Assembly: GCA_014727835.1 (NCBI GenBank)
Contig: WJMT01000081.1
Span: 1-41,732, forward strand
DNA: 41,732 bases
Source of the DNA: Candidatus Aminicenantota bacterium
Lineage (GTDB): Bacteria; Acidobacteriota; Aminicenantia; Aminicenantales; Aminicenantaceae
Direction of reading: 5' to 3'
Both the position numbers and the translations under genes were made by a program. Below are positions 8,369 through 16,019 of the stretch, one piece after another. Below the pieces are notes generated by a model. It searched no databases and was not told the origin of the DNA. It saw nothing but the letters and a program-made list of their open reading frames with translations. The first letter of the stretch is position 1. Each line of letters starts with the position of its first letter.

Positions 8369-8833
8369 TTATTTCACAGCAATGGCTTCGATTTCCACTT
8401 TGACATCTTTGGGCAGTCGAGCCACCTGTACAGCTGCTCTTGCAGGGTAGGGAGGCTTGAAGAATTCGCCGTAAACACCATTCATTTTAGAAAAGTCATC
8501 CATGTTTTCTAAAAACACAGTGCATTTGACCACGTTTTCCAGAGAACATCCTGATTCTTCCAGAACAGCTTTGAGGTTTTGTAAAGCCAATCGTGTTTGC
8601 TCCTCTACCGGGCCCATGTTCAATTCACCAGTCTGTGGATCAATAGCGATCTGCCCTGAGGCAAAAACAAATCCATTGGCCTCGATTCCCTGAGAATAGG
8701 GGCCGATGGCTGCAGGCGCCTTATTGGTTTTGATCTCTTTTTTCATTTTGTTTTCTCCTCCTTTACATGAAAATATTACCGGACTTACCAAAGCCATGCT
8801 TCCTAAAACAATGATGGCTTCTCTTCTTTTCAT
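8369..8833 (-). CDS. RidA-family protein with possible lipoprotein form
   Basis: RidA (YjgF/YER057c/UK114) proteins hydrolyse reactive enamine/imine intermediates released by PLP dehydratases. The conserved arginine block PARAAVQVARLPKDVKVEIEAIAV is present at the C-terminus. Starting at 8833 gives 154 aa with an N-terminal KRREAIIVLGSMALV hydrophobic segment and a lipobox-like IFSC, i.e. a signal peptide (possibly Tat-like because of RR) for a lipoprotein. This ATG has a perfect AGGAGG 7 nt upstream. A second in-frame ATG at 8746 also has AGGAGG, 10 nt upstream, and would give 125 aa, exactly the usual cytosolic RidA length. Both products may be made. It lies 22 bp after the HD-GYP gene. Confidence 0.88.
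   Translation of the reverse strand: MKRREAIIVLGSMALVSPVIFSCKGGENKMKKEIKTNKAPAAIGPYSQGIEANGFVFASGQIAIDPQTGELNMGPVEEQTRLALQNLKAVLEESGCSLENVVKCTVFLENMDDFSKMNGVYGEFFKPPYPARAAVQVARLPKDVKVEIEAIAVK
8744..8764 (-). promoter_or_regulatory. Internal ribosome binding site and second start of the RidA gene
   Basis: On the minus strand AAAGGAGGA (8764 down to 8756) precedes an in-frame ATG at 8746-8744. The same bases encode the residues just after the lipobox cysteine (Cys-Lys-Gly-Gly-Glu). The downstream product starts MKKEIKTNKAP, a normal RidA N-terminus. Confidence 0.55.
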
Positions 8834-8855
8834 ATGAAGTCCTCCTTTCCAATCA

Positions 8856-10220
8856 TCATCCCTGTTCAGCACTCATCAAATCTGCATATTTTTTACCCTC
8901 TTTCAGGGGATCCAATGATTTGATGATCTTTGTAGTCTGGTCTTCTTTGGACAAATCGAGCTGTCCCGACCGGCTCTGTGGTGATATGACTTTAATGACA
9001 GGGCGGTATTTGTCATTCCTGTTGATCTTTTTGACATATCCCACCCGGCGGTCATTCAACTGCACCAGTGTCCCTAAGGGCCAGACTCCCATGATTTCAA
9101 AAAACCGGTCCACAAGTTCAGGATCAAACATGCGATTTTTTTCCTTGGTCATGATCTCAAAAATTTTCATTGGCGGGAAATGCTTTTTATAAGCGCGTTT
9201 TTGGTATAGGGCATCATACACATCGCATAGAAATATGATTTGAGATGCCAGATGAGGTTCCATGGGATATTTGAGTTTGGGATAGCCGCCATTGTCATAT
9301 TTGAGATGATGCTCAAATGCCACCACTGAAGGCAGAATCCCCAGATTTTTTTTGTACTGCAAAAGGATCCGGCTGCCGACCACGGAATGATCTTTCATTT
9401 TGGTGAATTCTTTGTCGCTCAGTTTGCCTTTTTTCTTCAATATGCCTTTAGACTGGGCGATCTTGCCTATGTCATGAAATAGGGCTGAAATTCCGATATC
9501 GATCACCCGGTCTGAAGAGAGTCCCAATTGAGAGGCAAAAAACATGGATAAGATGCTTGTGTTCAACATGTGAATAAATGTTAACAGATCTTTTTTCTTA
9601 ACCGAGATCAGATCCATGAGCTCGTTATGATTTCCCGTATAATATTCTATGAGGGTCAGGATGTTGAACCTGAGGTCCAAATAATCGATGTCCTCCTGGC
9701 TTAAAATCTGATTGACAGTTTCTTTAATCAGATCAGCAGAGTTTTGAAATGTGTTTTTAAACGGATCCCCTTCTGAAGTGTGCGGACGGATTCCTGTTTT
9801 TTGATCAGCTGCAGCCCTGATCTTTCCTGCATCTATGTTTATGACTTGGTTTCTCTTGAGATATTCTTGAATATTCCCTGCTTCCTCTTTTTGAGAGACA
9901 GAAAGATAGGTGATGAATTTCTCCAATTCCCATTTTTCCAAAGGAAGTGAAAATTGTATCTTTTCAATATTTTTGTCTCTGAAATAGAGCAGGAGGGATT
10001 TTATCTTCCGGGACACATCAAATAAAATCTCATTTTCCCAGGCTAATTCCTCATTGATGATACCAACTATGAACTCTTTCTGGGTGGTCAAAATGTCCTT
10101 GATTTCAGCATAGGCTTTGTCAATGATCTCATTGTATTTGGGATGATCTTTTGAATACAGTTTTCGGGCCTGAACAGCTGAAGTCAAATCCAATAAAGCT
10201 TTTTTAACTTTTTCGATCAT
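8856..10220 (-). CDS. HD-GYP domain protein (probable cyclic-di-GMP phosphodiesterase)
   Basis: A 454-aa cytosolic protein. The C-terminal half is an HD-GYP domain: HDIGK (249-253), KDHSVVG with H278, EHH (303-305), D-N-G-G-Y-P ending in the diagnostic GYP (312-314), and DVYDAL with D333. All expected metal ligands are present, so hydrolysis of c-di-GMP is likely. A short C-terminal segment (from about residue 385) resembles the small beta domain that follows some HD-GYP units. Residues 1-135 form a separate domain (YSKDHPKY, VGIINEELAWENE, IEKIQF) that recurs in the upstream 647-aa gene. The ATG at 10220 has GAGG 7 nt upstream and overlaps the preceding gene by 17 bp. Confidence 0.9.
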   Translation of the reverse strand: MIEKVKKALLDLTSAVQARKLYSKDHPKYNEIIDKAYAEIKDILTTQKEFIVGIINEELAWENEILFDVSRKIKSLLLYFRDKNIEKIQFSLPLEKWELEKFITYLSVSQKEEAGNIQEYLKRNQVINIDAGKIRAAADQKTGIRPHTSEGDPFKNTFQNSADLIKETVNQILSQEDIDYLDLRFNILTLIEYYTGNHNELMDLISVKKKDLLTFIHMLNTSILSMFFASQLGLSSDRVIDIGISALFHDIGKIAQSKGILKKKGKLSDKEFTKMKDHSVVGSRILLQYKKNLGILPSVVAFEHHLKYDNGGYPKLKYPMEPHLASQIIFLCDVYDALYQKRAYKKHFPPMKIFEIMTKEKNRMFDPELVDRFFEIMGVWPLGTLVQLNDRRVGYVKKINRNDKYRPVIKVISPQSRSGQLDLSKEDQTTKIIKSLDPLKEGKKYADLMSAEQG

Positions 10221-12147
10221 TCCATTTCCTCAATACATTCAAAGCATGATTCCTTAAATTTTGATTCCAAATGAATTTTTTCTCAGACAAATCAATCAGA
10301 TGCTTTTTTGAAGACCGGACCCCCTGTTCATCCATGATCTGGATGTGCTGATGCAGTCTTTTGTTCCTAAGCCCAAAAGGAGACTTTATTGAAAACAGCA
10401 TTTGCAGAGCTCTGTGCTGACTGCTTTCACTCCTGGATAAAAGAATAAAGGCTTGTTTTTTCAGATCATACTGTTTTTTCTTAATCAGGGGAAATAGAAA
10501 TTGGTCATCCTGTTCTTCCAGGTTCTGCATGGCTTTGAGCGTTTTGATCTTGATGTTCTTGGTTCCCAGTTTGAATAATTTTTTCAGAGTGATGAGGGAA
10601 ATAGGGGAATCAATAAAGCTGAGGCTCTCTATGATTTTTTTTAAGAAAACTTCATCTCCGGCCCTTTGTTCGAGGTTGAGGTTAAAGTAGAACAAATATT
10701 CCGTGAAGAACCGAAAGAATGATTTCAAAATGTAGGGGGTGATGATTTCCTGGGTGAATATTGTTTCCAAATAAACATTTTCATTTTGGGTGCTCTTTGT
10801 TATATGTTCAATGAAATAATTGAACTGAAGGGACAGCTTTCCATCGAGAATGGATTCTTCAATGTATTCATTGAGCATAGATTCCAGTTTTCTCATTTCT
10901 TGTATGGAAGACAGGGTTTCTTTTTTTGCCTCCATAGTTTCGTAAAGATATTTCAAATAGGACATGTCCTCACTTTCTATGATGTTCTCCCATTCGTCCA
11001 GAAGTGTTTTTGCAATCGGGGATAGAGACTCTGGGTCTTTTTCTATATCCAGAATATTAAGAAGCATCAAATGAAAGTTTTTTTGAAGCAATGAACTGTT
11101 GAAACAGAGTTTTTCTGACTTTTCTGAGATATTCTTCAGCATAGATTGAAGTGAATTTCGATATATTTCAGAAATCAAAGGGCTTGAAGTGCCGGAGAGG
11201 AGTTCTCTGATGTTTTCTTTCACCAGGCTATCCTTTGTCTCTGATGAACTGCTTTTGAATACCTCTAGAAGTGATTCAGCGATTTGTTCATGTTTCTCTT
11301 TTTCAATCAGTTTTGAAAATATACTGAAATTGACCTCATCAAAATCCTGGTTGGTCAAGATCTCATCCCAAAGCGTGGACGCCAGATCTTTTTCACTCAA
11401 ATCTGTTAAAAGCGGCTTGAGATTATCCAGCTTTTCTTTAGAAGAGATCTCTTTGCTGTGAAGAGCTGATCTCATGAGTCTTTTTGAAAACGAGATGTAT
11501 TTCTCTTTTTTATTTTCACTCAAATAAGAAAAAAAGTTTTGAAAGCTGTGGCTCAATCCCTCATCCTCAAGAATCTCTTCAGCATGGATCTGATTTGAGA
11601 TCCTTTCAGAATTTTCAGCCAGATAGTCCATTTTTTGTTCATTCTTTTCCTGGACGGCTTCCTTAAGCAAATAGGTCCATATATCCTTTATCTCTTCCCC
11701 TTCTCCCTTCAAAAGCTGAGAGTAATCCAGCTCTTGTATCTTTATATTCAACAGAGTCTCTTTTTCCAACATCTTTTTCAAGCCTCCGCCTTCAAATATG
11801 TCTTTTTTGGGAAGACAGGCTTTGGATAAAAATGTCCCCAGTTCTTTTGATGTGACAGAAGGTTTGATTTCAAGGATTTTTATTTTTCTAAAATGGAACA
11901 TGCGGGCGATGTCAGTATAGAGAGTTTCCTTTTCCAGGCGTTCATCCCCTACGCACATGGAATCTGAAGTGAAACCGACCACCATGGCATCATCAAAAAA
12001 ATCAAAAAGTCTGTCCAATTTTTTTTTTAATATGTTTATAGATTGTTTATAAGAAGGGTGGTTTTGGTCATAAATGGAATAATTTTTTAATGAAATCTTA
12101 AGCGCTTTGAAAAAAGCTTTCAGACTTTCATCTTTTTTCATAATCAT
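10204..12147 (-). CDS. Large helical protein sharing an N-terminal domain with the HD-GYP protein
   Basis: A 647-aa soluble protein of unknown function, strongly helical and charged. Residues 1-150 align by eye with the HD-GYP protein's N-terminus: both contain Y-x-x-x-H-P-x-Y near residue 25, then VVGF/IVGI, an E-rich strand, I-x-K-I/L and a helix ELGTFL/ELEKFI. The remainder is helical with HEAT-like repeats near the C-terminus (ISLITLKKLFKLGTKNIKIKTLKAMQ, DDQFLFPLIKKKQYDLKKQAFILLSRSES), suggesting a scaffold. Starts TTG 12150, ATG 12147 and ATG 12141 all lack a good ribosome binding site; 12147 is a compromise. The overlap with the HD-GYP gene implies coupled synthesis and perhaps a complex. 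Confidence 0.72.
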   Translation of the reverse strand: MIMKKDESLKAFFKALKISLKNYSIYDQNHPSYKQSINILKKKLDRLFDFFDDAMVVGFTSDSMCVGDERLEKETLYTDIARMFHFRKIKILEIKPSVTSKELGTFLSKACLPKKDIFEGGGLKKMLEKETLLNIKIQELDYSQLLKGEGEEIKDIWTYLLKEAVQEKNEQKMDYLAENSERISNQIHAEEILEDEGLSHSFQNFFSYLSENKKEKYISFSKRLMRSALHSKEISSKEKLDNLKPLLTDLSEKDLASTLWDEILTNQDFDEVNFSIFSKLIEKEKHEQIAESLLEVFKSSSSETKDSLVKENIRELLSGTSSPLISEIYRNSLQSMLKNISEKSEKLCFNSSLLQKNFHLMLLNILDIEKDPESLSPIAKTLLDEWENIIESEDMSYLKYLYETMEAKKETLSSIQEMRKLESMLNEYIEESILDGKLSLQFNYFIEHITKSTQNENVYLETIFTQEIITPYILKSFFRFFTEYLFYFNLNLEQRAGDEVFLKKIIESLSFIDSPISLITLKKLFKLGTKNIKIKTLKAMQNLEEQDDQFLFPLIKKKQYDLKKQAFILLSRSESSQHRALQMLFSIKSPFGLRNKRLHQHIQIMDEQGVRSSKKHLIDLSEKKFIWNQNLRNHALNVLRKWNDRKS

Positions 12148-12186
12148 CAAGGAAAACCAAGGAATTTCCCAAGTACCTGTATAAGA

Positions 12187-12216
12187 ATTCTATTACAATT
12201 GAAGAGGAGGGTTCAA
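12187..12216 (-). promoter_or_regulatory. Predicted promoter of the 647-aa / HD-GYP / RidA genes
   Basis: On the minus strand TTGAAC (12216-12211) and TAGAAT (12192-12187) are 18 bp apart, about 40 nt before the coding start. It lies just after the 3' end of the PAS gene, so this set may be transcribed both from here and by readthrough. Confidence 0.42.
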
Positions 12217-12229
12217 GAAATAAATGAGA

Positions 12230-13174
12230 TCAGTATTTCTCAGAATAGAGAGTGACTCTGTTTTGTCCTTCTTTTTGACTCACTTGAGCCAATTTTTCAG
12301 CTTCTTTGACCAAGGAGTCCATAGTGCTCATGGAATCAGCAAGAACCGCCCCCACTGAGATGGTGGTGTGCATGAACTTGTCATCAACATGGATGTTTGA
12401 TTGTTCGGCAAGCAGTCTCAATTTGTTGGCCACCAGGTCCAGTTTGTTGGCATTTACATTGCTGAGAATGACCATAAAGGCATTTTCGTCCCACCGTCCC
12501 ACAAATTCAAAAAAACGGATATTCCGGGAAATGGTTTTACCTATCATTTTGATCACATTATCTTTTACCAGAGTACCGTAGATATCATTGATGGATTCGA
12601 TGTCATCCAAAATACAAAACAAAACACCTACTGGAAATCCATATTTTTTCATCTCATCCAATCTGTGCTCCAAGTTCATCTCCACATATTTTCGGTTACC
12701 GGTTCCGGTCAGAGTATCCAGCATATTCATGTTCCTCAATTCTTCGGTCAAATGAGGCATGCTCACTTTTGGAGTATACTCATGAAAACTGAGCACAGAT
12801 ATATCAGCGGAATGGTCTTTATTTAATAGGGGCAAGATCCTCATGACAGCTGGTATCCGAAATCCTTCTTTATGAAGCATATAAGCTTTGTATTCTCTCA
12901 TTTTTTTATCTTTGAAGCTCTGTTTGACAGGACAGTCTTCTGCACAGGTGAGCAGTTTCTCTGCTGGCCCCTGAATGAGGAGGTTTTTTTTGCACGGATG
13001 GTCCAACATATCTTCTGCATCTCTTCCGGTGAGATCCTCCAGTGCCTGATTCCAGAACAAGATATTCAAATCATTATCCATCACACAAACCGCTTCCCCG
13101 ATATGATCCAGCAAATCCCTAAAAAAAGATTCCTCGCAGTTGCTGATGATGGTGGTTAGTTTGTCATTTGGCAT
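12230..13174 (-). CDS. PAS domain protein with degenerate GGDEF domain
   Basis: A 314-aa protein with a PAS domain (about residues 12-130) and a GGDEF-fold domain (about 150-312). The PAS part has a cysteine cluster (C61, C77, C81 in DHPCKK and TCAEDCP) of the kind seen in PAS sensors that may bind metal. The GGDEF domain looks catalytically dead: the signature aligns as DENAF (229-233, in GRWDENAFMVIL), and in the upstream metal motif, normally D-x-D, the first Asp aligns with Ile188 while D190 is kept. It may instead be a c-di-GMP or GTP sensor, or a scaffold. The ATG at 13174 has AAGGGA 5 nt upstream; 20 extra upstream residues were rejected as non-conserved in appearance. Confidence 0.85.
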   Translation of the reverse strand: MPNDKLTTIISNCEESFFRDLLDHIGEAVCVMDNDLNILFWNQALEDLTGRDAEDMLDHPCKKNLLIQGPAEKLLTCAEDCPVKQSFKDKKMREYKAYMLHKEGFRIPAVMRILPLLNKDHSADISVLSFHEYTPKVSMPHLTEELRNMNMLDTLTGTGNRKYVEMNLEHRLDEMKKYGFPVGVLFCILDDIESINDIYGTLVKDNVIKMIGKTISRNIRFFEFVGRWDENAFMVILSNVNANKLDLVANKLRLLAEQSNIHVDDKFMHTTISVGAVLADSMSTMDSLVKEAEKLAQVSQKEGQNRVTLYSEKY

Positions 13175-13224
13175 TTTATTCCCTTTTGACTTGGCTGATG
13201 CGTCATTTTGGCAACCCCAAAAAA

Positions 13225-13253
13225 TATATATCAAACCACAAATGCAATGTCAA
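13225..13253 (-). promoter_or_regulatory. Predicted promoter of the PAS/GGDEF-like gene
   Basis: On the minus strand a perfect TTGACA (13253-13248) and TATATA (13230-13225) are 17 bp apart, giving a leader of about 45 nt. It is back to back with the promoter of the XRE gene. Confidence 0.6.
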
Positions 13254-13284
13254 TAAAGCAGGGAATTCTTTTTCCATAAAATGA

Positions 13285-13313
13285 TTGACAATAATATAAC
13301 TTAGGGTTATAAA
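13285..13313 (+). promoter_or_regulatory. Strong predicted promoter of the XRE/ImmA-type gene
   Basis: A perfect TTGACA (13285-13290), a 17-bp spacer and TATAAA (13308-13313). Transcription would begin near 13320, only about 10 nt before the ATG at 13331, with AGGGG as ribosome binding site close by. Confidence 0.65.
13295..13311 (+). promoter_or_regulatory. Candidate operator overlapping the XRE promoter
   Basis: A 17-bp dyad, TATAAC-N5-GTTATA, with perfect 6-bp arms, lies in the promoter spacer and covers the first bases of the -10 element. Size and position fit a site for a dimeric HTH_XRE repressor, so autorepression by the adjacent gene product is the simplest reading. Confidence 0.5.
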
Positions 13314-13330
13314 TTCCAAAAGGGGTTCAA

Positions 13331-14362
13331 ATGTTAAAAAACTTAGGAGTAAAAGTAAGGAAAGTCAGGGAATCACTTCGTTTGACTCAGGAACAAATAT
13401 CAAAAGGCACAGGATTATCCAGTGAATTCATATCCTTGATTGAAAAAGGGAAAAGATATCCCAGTTTGGAATCTTTAGAGAAGATCTCAAATTATTTGAA
13501 TAAAAACATTTCCTTTTTTTTAGATGACGAACCCGATCCATTTGAAAAGATAAGAAAAGATAAAGATACACCAAAAAACATCCTCTCAGAACTCAAAACG
13601 TTTGAGAAGTACTGCAGAGATTATCTGAATATGGAGCACATTTTGAAATCTCCTCTGCAAGAAGCACCTCTTTATTCAGACACCTCTCCAGAAATAATGG
13701 CAGCCCAAGAGAGGCAAAGACTTGGTCTGGGAATTCAGCCCATAAACAACATCTTTGCTTTGCTGGAAACAAAAGGCCTTCACATTTTGAGACAGTCTTT
13801 AAAGAAAGGCACTCATATCGCAGGAGCTTTTGTGTATTACAGAGTCAAGCAGGCTGGATTTGCCTTAATCAACACCAATCAAAGCTATTCCAAACAAATC
13901 ATAACAGCAGCTCATGAATACTGTCATTACCTCAAGGACAGAGAATTTATCTCTATTCTTGATAATCCGGATATTTTTGTGGATGATTATCTTCCTTTAT
14001 ATCCATCCAGAGAACGATTTGCTCATTTGTTTTCCCTTTCTTTTCTGATTCCTGATGAGCAAATTAAATTGTTTCTGAATAGGCTGAATAAAAAATCCTT
14101 AACCATTGAAGACATCATTCTGCTTAAGAGATATCTGGGAATGCCCATCTTAATCGTTCTCAAAACTCTTCTCAAAATGAAGGTCATTTCCATGTCTGAG
14201 TATCAGGAATACAAAAAGCAGGAATATTTGGATTACGAAAAATCATTGTTCGGATACATCAAAGCGGAAAAAGATCCTTGGAAACGAAAGACCAAGGTCA
14301 CCCCTTCTGACCGGTATAAGACCTTAGCGGTTCAGGCGCTTAAAAATCAAGAACAGACTTGA
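13331..14362 (+). CDS. XRE-family regulator fused to ImmA/IrrE-type metallopeptidase domain
   Basis: A 343-aa two-domain protein. Residues 6-62 are an HTH_XRE DNA-binding domain (LRLTQEQISKGTGLSSEFISLIEKGKRYPSLESLEKISNYL). Residues about 125-270 are an ImmA/IrrE (COG2856) zinc protease domain with the motif H195-E-Y-C-H199 in AAHEYCHYL and a third-ligand glutamate around E228 in SRERFAHLFSLSFLIP. Fusions of this type act as stress- or mobile-element-linked regulators that cleave a repressor, sometimes themselves. The ATG at 13331 follows AGGGG. The gene is monocistronic, divergent from the PAS gene and convergent with pepD (30 bp), with a candidate operator in its promoter. The physiological trigger is unknown; no phage or ICE genes are nearby. 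Confidence 0.9.
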   Translation: MLKNLGVKVRKVRESLRLTQEQISKGTGLSSEFISLIEKGKRYPSLESLEKISNYLNKNISFFLDDEPDPFEKIRKDKDTPKNILSELKTFEKYCRDYLNMEHILKSPLQEAPLYSDTSPEIMAAQERQRLGLGIQPINNIFALLETKGLHILRQSLKKGTHIAGAFVYYRVKQAGFALINTNQSYSKQIITAAHEYCHYLKDREFISILDNPDIFVDDYLPLYPSRERFAHLFSLSFLIPDEQIKLFLNRLNKKSLTIEDIILLKRYLGMPILIVLKTLLKMKVISMSEYQEYKKQEYLDYEKSLFGYIKAEKDPWKRKTKVTPSDRYKTLAVQALKNQEQT

Positions 14363-14392
14363 ATGCAGCAGAGTGATGTGACCGCTGTCTTT

Positions 14393-15847
14393 TTAAGCCA
14401 GCTTCTCCAAGAGATTGATGAGAAAATTCCAGAATTTTTCAACAGTCCCTGTATGAACTCTCTCATCAGGAGAATGAGGGTGCTCTATGGTGGGACCAAA
14501 TGAGATCATGTCCATGCCCGGAAATTTTTCTCCGATGATTCCGCATTCCAGCCCTGCATGAACCGCTGCCACGTGCGCTTTTTTATCAAAAGTGTCTTGA
14601 TAAACTTTTTTGAGTGTTTTCAGAAGCTCGGATTCCAGATTGGGCTTCCAGCCCGGGTACCCGTTTTCACGCACGATCTCTGCATCAGCAAGGTCCACTA
14701 CAGCATTGATCGAGTCTCGAGTGGCTTCCAGGGCAGACGCTGTAGAGCTCCGGGTGCTGCACACGATCTGGATTTTATCATTCTTTGTATGGACCACAGC
14801 AAGGTTGGTGGATGTTTCCACAAGTCCCTCAATTTCAGGATGCATGGATATCACCCCATGAGGTATGCTGAAAATCAGATTGAGTATTTTGATCTGCTCT
14901 TGTGCAGATATGGCTTCTCCTGGATCTTCATCTGTTTTGGTAAGGGAAAAATCCGCATTCGGCTCAACGGGATTGAATTCATTTCTGATTTCAGCGAACG
15001 TCTCTTCAACCAGCTGCTGGAACCGGTCATGGTCTTCTGACTGAATCCCGATCACAGCTGAAGACTCTCTGGGTATGGCATTGCGGAGGTTTCCTCCTTT
15101 GATATGAAACAATTGAAAAGAAATGTCCTGAGACACCTTCCAGAGAATGCGTGCTAATAATTTTATGGCATTCCCTCTTCCTAAATTGATATCAATACCT
15201 GAGTGACCTCCCTTAAATCCTGATAGTTCCAATTTTAAAATTTGGTCACTTTTTTTGTCCTCTGTTTGAAAAGGGACAAAAATCTGAGTATCTGCACCGC
15301 CGGCACATCCGATTGTGAATTCTCCTTCATCCTCGCTGTCCAAATTCAGAAGCTTTTTCCCCTTTAAAAATCCTTTGGGAATATGGGTAGCCCCTGTCAA
15401 ACCGGTTTCTTCCTCAACCGTGAATAAAAACTCCAATGGGGGATGTTTGATGTCATTGTTTTCCATGATGGCTAAAGCGGCACACCCTCCGATTCCATTA
15501 TCAGCTCCCAGAGTGGTTCCTTTGGCTTTCACCCAATCGCCATTCCGTTCTGTTTGTATGGCATCTTTTTGGAAATCATGATCAACATCTGAATTTTTTT
15601 CACAAACCATATCCAGGTGACCCTGTAGAATGACTCCTGTTGAATTTTCACTGCCTTTTGATGCGTTTTTAGATACAACCACATTTCCCACATCATCTCT
15701 TTTGTATTCAAGATTAAGACGCTCAGCCACTGATATGATATAGTCTCCGAGTTCTTTTTCATTTCCGGAGCAATGAGGAATTTTTAAAAACTCTTGAAAA
15801 TGCTTCCATAAAGCCGAGGGTTTCAGGTCCGTTAAGTCATTAGCCAT
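14393..15847 (-). CDS. pepD: Aminoacyl-histidine dipeptidase (beta-alanyl-His / Xaa-His dipeptidase)
   Basis: An M20C metallopeptidase of 484 aa, matching the length of E. coli PepD. It cleaves dipeptides such as carnosine and Xaa-His in the cytosol with two zinc ions. Visible active-site residues: H77 and D79 in GHLDMV, bridging D116 in GADNGIGG, catalytic E146/E147 in EEETGLTGA, D170/D173 in LDSED, and the C-terminal His in PTIEHPHSPDER. The ATG at 15847 has GGAG 8 nt upstream. It is transcribed alone, divergent from znuA; placement beside a zinc importer may be coincidence, though the enzyme is zinc dependent. No truncation is seen. Confidence 0.93.
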   Translation of the reverse strand: MANDLTDLKPSALWKHFQEFLKIPHCSGNEKELGDYIISVAERLNLEYKRDDVGNVVVSKNASKGSENSTGVILQGHLDMVCEKNSDVDHDFQKDAIQTERNGDWVKAKGTTLGADNGIGGCAALAIMENNDIKHPPLEFLFTVEEETGLTGATHIPKGFLKGKKLLNLDSEDEGEFTIGCAGGADTQIFVPFQTEDKKSDQILKLELSGFKGGHSGIDINLGRGNAIKLLARILWKVSQDISFQLFHIKGGNLRNAIPRESSAVIGIQSEDHDRFQQLVEETFAEIRNEFNPVEPNADFSLTKTDEDPGEAISAQEQIKILNLIFSIPHGVISMHPEIEGLVETSTNLAVVHTKNDKIQIVCSTRSSTASALEATRDSINAVVDLADAEIVRENGYPGWKPNLESELLKTLKKVYQDTFDKKAHVAAVHAGLECGIIGEKFPGMDMISFGPTIEHPHSPDERVHTGTVEKFWNFLINLLEKLA

Positions 15848-15880
15848 TTGTTTTCTCCAGTCTTTTCTTTTGGTGCCTTA

Positions 15881-15909
15881 ATAATGTCATAAATGATTGA
15901 GATTAGCAA
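15881..15909 (-). promoter_or_regulatory. Predicted pepD promoter
   Basis: On the minus strand TTGCTA (15909-15904) and CATTAT (15886-15881) are 17 bp apart. An 11-bp palindrome AGCATTATGCT (15909-15919) abuts the -35 element. Confidence 0.4.
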
Positions 15910-15990
15910 GCATTATGCTCGGAGATTGGCTTCCTTATTTTGAAATCAGTTTCTTTTGATAGATTTTCAATACGATTAATACTAGACAGA

Positions 15991-16007
15991 TAATCCATTA
16001 TTGATTA
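15991..16007 (+). promoter_or_regulatory. Small dyad upstream of znuA
   Basis: TAATC-N7-GATTA ends 12 bp before the znuA ATG. Zinc importers are usually controlled by Zur, but this does not match the Zur boxes I know, so it is only a candidate operator. Confidence 0.2.
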
Positions 16008-16019
16008 GAGTTAACAGTG

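Noticed and set aside
12401-12826. Long plus-strand frame opposite the PAS/GGDEF gene
   Set aside because: It is antisense to a gene with clear domains and has no motif or ribosome binding site of its own. Similar frames at 4935-5354 and 36597-36953 were rejected for the same reason.
14363-14392. Rho-independent terminator between the XRE gene and pepD
   Set aside because: A T-run is present but the possible CAGC/GCTG stem is too short and poorly paired.
15848-16019. Zur box controlling znuABC
   Set aside because: Only short dyads are present and they do not match the Zur operators I know.
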